Positions 1 to 4,657 of a DNA stretch of 5,164 bases are shown piece after piece (within the stretch, counting starts at the first letter, position 1; every line of letters begins with the position of its first letter). The stretch is from Armatimonadota bacterium (GTDB lineage: Bacteria > Armatimonadota > Armatimonadia > Armatimonadales > Armatimonadaceae): NCBI GenBank assembly GCA_014379275.1, contig JACMMA010000597.1:1-5164 (forward strand). Direction: 5' to 3'. The position numbers were made by a program, and so were the translations under genes. The notes beneath the pieces were generated by a model. It saw nothing but the letters and a program-made list of their open reading frames with translations, was not told the origin of the DNA and did no database searches.

Positions 1-1
1 C

Positions 2-223
2 GGTGCCGTTTCGACATCCCGCCCGTATGACGCCTTAAATGCTCGTACGTCCGCGCCTTCCCCCGATGTGAAGACGGCATCACGAACCGGCTATGCAGTG
101 CCCGCGTCCGAAAACTCAGCTCCCCTTTCGAGAACGATTCCCTCTCCTGTCCCATCCCCGGCACCCGCTTCTTCCGAGAACACCCCCCGAGAACTCGATT
201 TTCCGCGCCCGCCCCAGCAATAA
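2..223 (+). CDS. C-terminal end of an upstream protein, Pro/Ser/Ala-rich tail (partial)
   Basis: Reading frame 2 is open from the left edge to a TAA at 221-223, giving 73 codons with no start inside the window that need be used. The translation is rich in Pro, Ser, Ala and Thr (for example PSPVPSPAPASSEN) and ends in RPPQQ, which looks like a flexible, disordered C-terminal tail. The codons are mostly G/C at the third position, like the genes downstream, whereas the sequence turns AT-rich right after the stop. This suggests that the gene really ends here. No catalytic motif or membrane segment is visible, so no function can be given. The competing frame, which is open across the same bases, is better read as a shadow. 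Confidence is moderate because only the tail is seen. Confidence 0.55.
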   Translation, partial: GAVSTSRPYDALNARTSAPSPDVKTASRTGYAVPASENSAPLSRTIPSPVPSPAPASSENTPRELDFPRPPQQ

Positions 224-431
224 TACTCGGTTTGGTCGCGGAAGTATAGTAATTACCATGACGGACATGGCATATCTAAGAGGACATACCCTTTCAAATA
301 AAAACTTACTTGCTTTATTGATCAGGCACGGTCTTTGCAATGAGCCATTCTGTCCGTCTGGCAAAAATAAACCGGATAAGAATACTTTACAATCTATGGG
401 AACAGGTGCGATAACAGATACTCCTTCCGCG
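224..431 (+). promoter_or_regulatory. AT-richer intergenic/promoter stretch ahead of the membrane coiled-coil gene
   Basis: This 208-base stretch is visibly richer in A and T than its surroundings and holds several promoter-like hexamers: TATAGT at 245-250 (7 nt before an in-frame ATG at 258), TACAAT at 388-393, TTTACA at 386-391 and GATACT at 417-422 (9 nt before the ATG at 432). An 8-bp perfect palindrome, GTAATTAC, lies at 249-256. The frame of the downstream gene stays open throughout, but its codons here (AGA, AGG, CTA, TTA, AAT, AAA) are unlike those of the gene body. I therefore read most of it as non-coding leader and promoter. No convincing terminator for the upstream gene is visible. 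Confidence 0.45.
417..422 (+). promoter_or_regulatory. -10-like hexamer GATACT for a leaderless start at 432
   Basis: GATACT sits 9 nt before the ATG at 432, a spacing close to that of the hexamers ahead of other genes in the window. No Shine-Dalgarno sequence precedes that ATG. A partner -35 box is not clear: TTTACA at 386-391 is 25 nt away, which suits a -10 at 410-415 (GATAAC, 18-nt spacer) better. The exact promoter is therefore uncertain. Confidence 0.3.
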
Positions 432-2036
432 ATGAACAGCGTTATGATGATGCCCGGTAGTGGACGGAACGGGACTTCACCGGGCTATGTAACACCGCCG
501 GGCGTTGGATTTGCGATGCCGAAGCGTTCCGGCAGCGGGAGTCCCACCGGTTGGATCATCGGGTCGGTGCTGTTCGCAATTGCCAGTGCTTATTGGTACG
601 TTGGCGTCGGTAGAGCTCACACGGAAGCGAAGGTGGTTCGCGCCTGGGCGGTCAGTGGTCCGGTGAAAGCCACCGTACGTAGCGCGATACAAACCCCCGG
701 ATCACAACGGAAAAGGTTGGTGGCGGCGCGGAAAACGGTCTTGTATGCGGCGTTCAAGACGGCCGCGCAAAAAACCGGGGCGAAAGAGCTTGCCGAGAGC
801 CCCGTCCCCTTTGCGCTGGCACAATTGATAGAATACAAGCTGATCAAGGCACCGGGGCAGACGGTTGCCGCCCTAGGAAACGCAGCGTCGAAGGTCGAGG
901 CAACCGCATTCCCCCTCTATTCGATGAACCCGAAGTTGGTCAGTGACCCATCGCTTTACAATTACACCGGGTGGGGACTGTTGAGCGGCACGGCTTTCTT
1001 CGCCCTCGCCGCCATAACCGGGATGATGCCGAAAAAACGGATGTTCGCCGTACCGGTAACAGTAGCCACGCCGGTCACTGCTTCGCCAGTGATGACACCG
1101 CGCATCTCCCCACCAATCACGGCACCGACGATTATCCCCCCGATGACGGCTTCGACCCCCTTCCCGCCTCCTCCCGATACCGTGCCGACAATCAATCCGC
1201 CGATGCGAGGCAGTATCGCGGCGGGTGTCGCCGCCGTGGCGTCCTCTTCATCGGAAGTCACACGGCTCGTCAAACGGCTGGAGGAATTGGAATCGCTTTC
1301 GGAACGATTAAAGGGCGAACGAGACGAAACGCGGAAAGAATTGTCGTGGACTCAGGTCGCTCTGGACGATTTCAAAAAGCGCGTCGCCGATGCGACGACG
1401 ATGGCGGCGGCGTCCGCGGCACAGTCTGCCGGGGCGAGTGAGCAGCGCGCCGCACAAGCCGAACAGCGCGTCACCGAAGCCGTCGAGCATATCAACGAGG
1501 CGTTGCTCCGCGCCGTGGAGACGGAGCATGGCGTATCCCGCGCGAAAGAATTAGCTCAAACCGCCGAGGAACGCGCTTCGCACGCCGAAATACGTTCGCA
1601 GGAGATCCAGTTCCAACTATCACGGGCAATGGAACGGCTCGCGGACCTGGAGCAACTCGCAGTATCCACACGGTTCGGAGGAATGCCAAACGGGGCTACA
1701 CTTGGCAACCGGATCCAAAACGCCCCCTCGCCTCCTGGCAACGATGGGGACCGGAACGGGCTCGTGACGTTCGTCCCATCGCCGATTGACGACATGCTTG
1801 CTGCTGCCGCGAAGCATCCGCCCGAAATCAAGGTCCGCGACGAACCAATGCAGGAACCCGCACCGGTAGTTGCCGAATCTATCGTCACCTCAAACATCGC
1901 ACCACGAGGACAGCGCGTCCCACCACCGCGACTAACCAACACCAAGATGGCCGACATTGAGGCGGGCTTAAATCTGGCACGTTCGATCCGCTCACGGACC
2001 CAGAAAGCCGCCGCGAAAACGAACACCGAGGAATAA
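432..2036 (+). CDS. Membrane-anchored coiled-coil protein of unknown function
   Basis: From the ATG at 432 the product is 534 aa; I do not recognise its family. A short Gly/Ser/Met-rich N-terminus leads to a probable transmembrane helix at residues 40-59 (GWIIGSVLFAIASAYW), then a basic, Ala-rich segment of about 120 residues, then a second hydrophobic helix at about 181-199 (WGLLSGTAFFALAAITG). A Pro/Thr-rich linker follows at 207-258, then a long Glu/Arg/Ala-rich heptad-like coiled coil at about 276-409, and finally a low-complexity tail ending in a basic patch (ARSIRSRTQKAAAK). This suggests a membrane-tethered scaffold or spacer protein that oligomerises through the coiled coil; that role is inference. 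Alternative in-frame starts are ATG 396 (546 aa) and ATG 258 (592 aa). I chose 432 because codon use changes there and GATACT is correctly placed for a leaderless start. It is probably co-transcribed with the methyltransferase, which begins 4 nt after its stop. Confidence 0.8.
   Translation: MNSVMMMPGSGRNGTSPGYVTPPGVGFAMPKRSGSGSPTGWIIGSVLFAIASAYWYVGVGRAHTEAKVVRAWAVSGPVKATVRSAIQTPGSQRKRLVAARKTVLYAAFKTAAQKTGAKELAESPVPFALAQLIEYKLIKAPGQTVAALGNAASKVEATAFPLYSMNPKLVSDPSLYNYTGWGLLSGTAFFALAAITGMMPKKRMFAVPVTVATPVTASPVMTPRISPPITAPTIIPPMTASTPFPPPPDTVPTINPPMRGSIAAGVAAVASSSSEVTRLVKRLEELESLSERLKGERDETRKELSWTQVALDDFKKRVADATTMAAASAAQSAGASEQRAAQAEQRVTEAVEHINEALLRAVETEHGVSRAKELAQTAEERASHAEIRSQEIQFQLSRAMERLADLEQLAVSTRFGGMPNGATLGNRIQNAPSPPGNDGDRNGLVTFVPSPIDDMLAAAAKHPPEIKVRDEPMQEPAPVVAESIVTSNIAPRGQRVPPPRLTNTKMADIEAGLNLARSIRSRTQKAAAKTNTEE
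2028..2032 (+). promoter_or_regulatory. Shine-Dalgarno site GAGGA of the methyltransferase
   Basis: GAGGA, complementary to the 16S anti-Shine-Dalgarno sequence, lies 8 nt before the ATG at 2041 and overlaps the last codons of the preceding gene. It supports 2041 as the start and translation from a shared mRNA. It stands out because the other starts in the window have no such site. Confidence 0.65.
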
Positions 2037-2040
2037 AACT

Positions 2041-2706
2041 ATGGCAGTACGAACGCTTTCGATGACCGACTCGCTTCACGCATACCTTTTGGGTGCGAAC
2101 GAGCCACTCCCACCCGTCCAGCAACGGTTGCGTGATGAAACGGCATTGCTTCCGCAAGGCGGCTGGCAGATCAGCGCGGAGCAAGGTCAGTTCATGGCAT
2201 TTCTCGTGAAACTGACCGGGGCGAAACACTGTCTCGAAGTCGGCGTTTTTACGGGTTTTAGCAGTCTGGTGGTCGCGCAAGCCCTTCCGCCCGACGGTAC
2301 GATCCTGGCGCTGGATGTGAGCGAGGAGTTTACGTCGGTCGCGCGTCGCTACTGGCAAGAAGCTAATGTCACCCATAAAATCGTCCTGCGCCTCGCCCCC
2401 GCGACGCAAACGCTGGCGAAACTGGCGGACTCACCGGAAAACCACGCGGCGTTCGACTTCGCGTTCATCGACGCCGACAAGCCGAACTACGATTCGTACT
2501 ACGAGTCCTGTCTCACGCTCCTCCGTGTTGGCGGTCTCTTATTGATAGACAACGTGTTATGGGCGGGCAAGGTGGCCGATCCCACGATCACCGATGCGGA
2601 TACGATGGCATTCAAGAATCTGAACGCGAAAATCGCCACGGATGAGCGTGTGGACCGGTGTATGGTGCCCATCGGTGACGGCGTCACTCTTTGCCGGAAA
2701 CGATAA
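2041..2706 (+). CDS. Class I SAM-dependent O-methyltransferase (Methyltransf_3, CCoAOMT/catechol-OMT-like)
   Basis: This 221-aa protein matches the usual length and layout of the cation-dependent O-methyltransferase family (Methyltransf_3), cytosolic enzymes that move a methyl group from S-adenosylmethionine to a hydroxyl, typically on catechol-like or related small molecules. Visible motifs are the SAM-binding glycine loop LEVGVFTGFSS (65-75), the acidic residue after strand 2 in ALDVSEEF (D92), IDADKPNY (143-150) and LLLIDNVLWAGKV (167-179). D144, D170 and N171 are in the positions of the divalent-metal ligands in plant CCoAOMT, so the metal site appears intact. The substrate cannot be told from sequence. 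The start at 2041 is backed by a GAGGA site 8 nt upstream; M8 is a weaker alternative. The gene begins 4 nt after the stop of the membrane coiled-coil gene and is probably translated from the same mRNA. The family call is secure; a link in function to its neighbour is inference. Confidence 0.95.
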   Translation: MAVRTLSMTDSLHAYLLGANEPLPPVQQRLRDETALLPQGGWQISAEQGQFMAFLVKLTGAKHCLEVGVFTGFSSLVVAQALPPDGTILALDVSEEFTSVARRYWQEANVTHKIVLRLAPATQTLAKLADSPENHAAFDFAFIDADKPNYDSYYESCLTLLRVGGLLLIDNVLWAGKVADPTITDADTMAFKNLNAKIATDERVDRCMVPIGDGVTLCRKR

Positions 2707-2774
2707 ACACAGTCCCGGATAAAACAGGACCCGGTCACGACTTTTTGCCCGTGGTTTGCCGACTGCCGTCGCGG

Positions 2775-2780
2775 TATCCT
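2775..2780 (+). promoter_or_regulatory. -10-like TATCCT for leaderless start of the acyltransferase
   Basis: TATCCT fits TANNNT and ends 8 nt before the ATG at 2789, so transcription would begin at or next to the start codon. No Shine-Dalgarno sequence is present. No -35 hexamer with ordinary spacing is clear; TTGCCG at 2756-2761 is only 13 nt away. The placement nonetheless argues for 2789 over the earlier in-frame ATG at 2756. Confidence 0.45.
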
Positions 2781-2788
2781 TTCGCTGT

Positions 2789-3490
2789 ATGCTACGCGAA
2801 CTGCTCTACACTCTCACCTGGACGCCCGCCAAGTTGCTCGTGCGTGCCATCCTCTGTTACCTGGGGCGTGGTCGGGTCCGTGTCCACGATGCCGAAAATG
2901 TTCCGCATCGGGGCGGCGTCTTGATTTGCCCGAACCATGTCAGTGATGCCGACCCGGCTGCGATCGCGGTTACCTGTCCACGCAGGACGCCCTACTTCGT
3001 CGCCAAGCGCGAACTGTTCGACATCAGATACCTCGGCTTCTGGCTCCGGCTGTGGCGCGTACTGCCCATACAGCGCGATTCCGCGGACCGCGCCGCCCTC
3101 CGCCGGGTCGAGGAACTGCTCAAAGCGGGCGAAGCCGTGATCTTGTTCCCCGAGGGCGGGGGCAATGACGAAGCGACGTTGCAACCGCTCCACGCCGGGG
3201 CGCTACTGATCGCCTTGCGGGCGAAGGTGCCGGTGGTTCCCGTCGCAATGCGAAACACCGCCGCCATCTGGACATACAGTGACGTACTTCCCCATCGCGT
3301 CGGCAGCCCGCATCCGATTTCGGTGACATTCGGCGAGCCGCTAGACTTTTCCGACATTTGGGGCAAGCCCGGCGCGACGGAAACCGCGACCCGACGGCTC
3401 ACGGAAACGCTCGCCGCGATGCTCGGCCAACCGGTCCCGGTCGGCAAGCCCAGAAATCGATCGGCGGAGGAGACTCTCACTCAGACGTAG
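2789..3490 (+). CDS. 1-acyl-sn-glycerol-3-phosphate acyltransferase family protein (PlsC-like)
   Basis: The 233-aa product is a lysophospholipid acyltransferase of the PlsC/LPLAT type. Such enzymes work at the inner face of the cytoplasmic membrane, usually adding the second acyl chain to lysophosphatidate to form phosphatidate for phospholipid synthesis. The hydrophobic N-terminus (about 5-25) could lie in the membrane. The catalytic HX4D motif is intact in CPNHVSDADP (H50, D55). R96 in LPIQRDS fits block II, FPEGGG (120-125) is block III, and VPVVPVAM (147-154) is block IV; FGEPLDF (181-187) is also typical. Block III is unusual: the common FPEGTRS is replaced by FPEGGGN. The last 20 residues are polar and probably disordered. 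I use ATG 2789 (MLRELLYTL) instead of ATG 2756, because TATCCT lies 8 nt before it and the 11 extra residues look unlike a PlsC N-terminus. The gene is separated from the methyltransferase by 82 nt and probably has its own promoter. The substrate is not certain, since related enzymes acylate other lysolipids. Confidence 0.92.
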   Translation: MLRELLYTLTWTPAKLLVRAILCYLGRGRVRVHDAENVPHRGGVLICPNHVSDADPAAIAVTCPRRTPYFVAKRELFDIRYLGFWLRLWRVLPIQRDSADRAALRRVEELLKAGEAVILFPEGGGNDEATLQPLHAGALLIALRAKVPVVPVAMRNTAAIWTYSDVLPHRVGSPHPISVTFGEPLDFSDIWGKPGATETATRRLTETLAAMLGQPVPVGKPRNRSAEETLTQT

Positions 3491-3492
3491 TG

Positions 3493-3614
3493 CGGAGCCC
3501 CCCGCCCCCAATTCTGGGGGGGCAAGAGGGAACTTGCGGCGTCACACTCGACCGGCGAACAGAACTCCCTACTCTTCCCTCTTGCCCCCCCAGAATTGGG
3601 GGCGGGGGGCTCCG
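3493..3614. repeat. Perfect 40-bp inverted repeat with 42-nt spacer (REP/MITE-like or terminator hairpin)
   Basis: The left arm (3493-3532) and right arm (3575-3614) are exact reverse complements over 40 bp, with a 42-nt spacer (3533-3574). Each arm contains a C-rich block, an AATT core and a G-rich block; the core, read as CCCCCAGAATTGGGGG, can also fold back on itself with a 6-nt loop. Pairing of the arms stops at both ends with clear mismatches. It starts 3 nt after the acyltransferase stop, and its right arm is followed by GGTTTTAGC, so in RNA it would form a very stable hairpin that could end acyltransferase transcription. Similar C/G-run repeats with an AGAATT core are scattered between genes in some cyanobacteria and other bacteria, as I recall. 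A dispersed repeat family is therefore likely, but no transposase or target duplication is visible. Confidence 0.9.
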
Positions 3615-3691
3615 GGTTTTAGCACTTCCCCGTCACCCGGCGATATTGAGCCAGGAAAGGGGCGATGAGCAACGCGAACGGGTCAATTTGC

Positions 3692-3697
3692 TATTAT
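3692..3697 (+). promoter_or_regulatory. -10-like TATTAT ahead of the unknown gene at 3711
   Basis: TATTAT is close to the -10 consensus and ends 13 nt before the ATG at 3711, which would leave a leader of only about 6-7 nt. No Shine-Dalgarno sequence and no clear -35 hexamer are seen. The preceding inverted repeat should separate this unit from the acyltransferase. Confidence 0.45.
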
Positions 3698-3710
3698 CGC
3701 TTTTCAAATT

Positions 3711-4580
3711 ATGGATAGTCACGCGATAGATGTTTTGTCACGACACTTCGAAAAAATCGGGGCGCGATTACGGGTAGAGTCCGAGGGGACACCGCGCCCC
3801 TTCTCACGCGGGCGTGAGCCGTATACACTCGATGTCCAGGAAGGCAAACGAGGGAGCAAAGAAGAAACCTATTTGTTGCGGGTACGGCCGGCCGTGATAG
3901 AAAGCCTCGAGATGTCGGTTCTAGATGTACGGCCGCAATCGCGCCATCTGCTTCTCATGGCACGACCGATTGTCGAGGAAAGTCCGGGTCGCTCCCCCCT
4001 GATTCTCACCGAGCGAAGCCGCTTACTTTGCGGGCATGACGAGCGGCACTGGTTTGTCGCCGCCGTCAAAAACGGTGCCGGTGCGCCCACTCGTGTCGCC
4101 GAAGCGATGGAAAGCTTAAAGCCGGACGGCGTTGCGGAGCGTCAGCGACACGCGGGCGTCCGTTCGAAAGACTGGCACCGCCGAAAGAACGCCGGGTTTC
4201 TGCGGCAGGGGGAGTGGTTCTTCGTGCCTGAACCCGATCTTGTTCCCAGCAAAGGAGCAGTCATTTACTCGGACGAGCCGATTCGGCGCAGTTCCGGCAA
4301 CAAGCCGCACCTGGTCGAAGAGTTGATGCGCGACGGAGGCGAGGCGGTTTACGTGTGCGACAACTACCCGCGCGGCGTTTCCGAAAGACGGTATACCCAG
4401 CTTCTGAAAAGCAAACCGGAGACCCGACTCTTCAACTGGCAACCGATGCGCCGCAATCCGACCGTGTTCGCTCGCGGGCGCGTCCGCCACGCTGATCACG
4501 CCACTTTGTTCCTGCCCTGCTGGCACCGGGTGCGAATGAACGGCGAAATATTATCGGCGCAGGTGGCGTTTTTAGATTGA
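3711..4580 (+). CDS. Conserved-looking protein of unknown function
   Basis: The 289-aa product has no signal peptide or membrane segment and is probably cytosolic. I cannot name a characterised domain. Its composition is that of a folded protein, and it has several dense stretches of the kind that tend to be conserved: LLCGHDERHWFVAAV (105-119), RRKNAGFLRQGEWFFVP (157-173), EPIRRSSGNKPH (189-200) and a C-terminal block ARGRVRHADHATL (254-266) followed by WHRVRMN (271-277). The clustered His, Arg and Trp residues could make a nucleic-acid-binding or catalytic surface; that is speculation. I have a loose recollection of similar uncharacterised proteins in Armatimonadota, planctomycetes and Deinococcus, not verified here. 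The start is the first ATG in frame, and the next Met is far inside (residue 68). TATTAT 13 nt upstream suggests its own promoter. The next gene starts 77 nt after its stop, separated by a hairpin. Confidence 0.85.
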   Translation: MDSHAIDVLSRHFEKIGARLRVESEGTPRPFSRGREPYTLDVQEGKRGSKEETYLLRVRPAVIESLEMSVLDVRPQSRHLLLMARPIVEESPGRSPLILTERSRLLCGHDERHWFVAAVKNGAGAPTRVAEAMESLKPDGVAERQRHAGVRSKDWHRRKNAGFLRQGEWFFVPEPDLVPSKGAVIYSDEPIRRSSGNKPHLVEELMRDGGEAVYVCDNYPRGVSERRYTQLLKSKPETRLFNWQPMRRNPTVFARGRVRHADHATLFLPCWHRVRMNGEILSAQVAFLD

Positions 4581-4595
4581 TTACACAGCGAAGTA

Positions 4596-4637
4596 GAAGG
4601 CGCGGCAAATCGGGAACGGGACGAGTGCCGCGCTTTC
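4596..4637 (+). terminator. 12-bp hairpin after the unknown gene, possible terminator or operator
   Basis: The arms 4596-4607 and 4626-4637 pair over 12 bp with one G-U (core GCGCGGCA / TGCCGCGC) around an 18-nt loop. It begins 15 nt after the TGA of the preceding gene, where a terminator would be expected. The right arm has only three T's and no U-run after it, so an intrinsic terminator would be weak. The right arm also lies just ahead of TATCAT (4641-4646), so it could instead be a regulatory site for the next promoter. Confidence 0.4.
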
Positions 4638-4640
4638 CGG

Positions 4641-4646
4641 TATCAT
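4641..4646 (+). promoter_or_regulatory. -10-like TATCAT for the gene starting at 4658
   Basis: TATCAT fits TANNNT and ends 11 nt before ATG 4658, giving a leaderless or near-leaderless mRNA. It shares the GGTATC context of the acyltransferase promoter (GGTATCCT). A rival hexamer lies at 4663-4668 and would serve a start at 4679. No -35 element is clear. Confidence 0.4.
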
Positions 4647-4657
4647 ATCTCCTAGCA

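Larger units (their letters stand above)
3491..3710 (+). other. Gene-free interval containing a large inverted repeat and a promoter
   Basis: This 220-nt gap between the acyltransferase and the unknown gene is filled by the 122-nt inverted repeat (3493-3614) and then about 96 nt of ordinary sequence leading to TATTAT at 3692-3697. Frames that are open across the repeat show no protein-like composition. I see no small RNA gene or small coding region that I can support. Confidence 0.6.

Noticed and set aside
116..364. Minus-strand open frame of 82 codons in the left region
   Set aside because: It overlaps the tail of the + strand gene and the AT-rich promoter region, has no protein-like pattern and no start signal.
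93..431. Long N-terminal extension of the coiled-coil protein from ATG 93
   Set aside because: Bases 93-223 are better explained by the upstream gene tail in another frame, and the extension's composition (Arg/Pro-rich, then AT-rich codons) does not match the gene body. The part from ATG 258 is kept as an alternative.
971..1441. 156-codon + strand open frame in another phase of the coiled-coil gene
   Set aside because: It is a shadow of the heptad-coding region; His/Arg/Asp-rich text with no start signal.
1885..2409. Minus-strand 174-codon open frame spanning the junction of the two operon genes
   Set aside because: It runs antisense across two well-supported genes and the SD site between them, and reads as Arg/Cys/Ser-rich shadow translation.
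2714..2747. Possible terminator after the methyltransferase (GTCC...GGAC or CCGG...CCGG, then TTTTT)
   Set aside because: The stems are only 4 bp, and the T-run is about 10 nt beyond them; too weak to claim.
2760..2771. Small palindrome CGAC-tgcc-GTCG ahead of the acyltransferase promoter
   Set aside because: A 4-bp stem is expected by chance in GC-rich DNA.
2992..3480. Minus-strand 162-codon open frame inside the acyltransferase gene
   Set aside because: The + strand carries clear PlsC motifs through this whole interval; the antisense text is Ser/Arg-rich with no motif.
3358..3729. 123-codon + strand open frame running through the inverted repeat
   Set aside because: It overlaps the acyltransferase end and translates the C/G-run repeat into PPPPILGGQEG-like text, so it is not a plausible protein.
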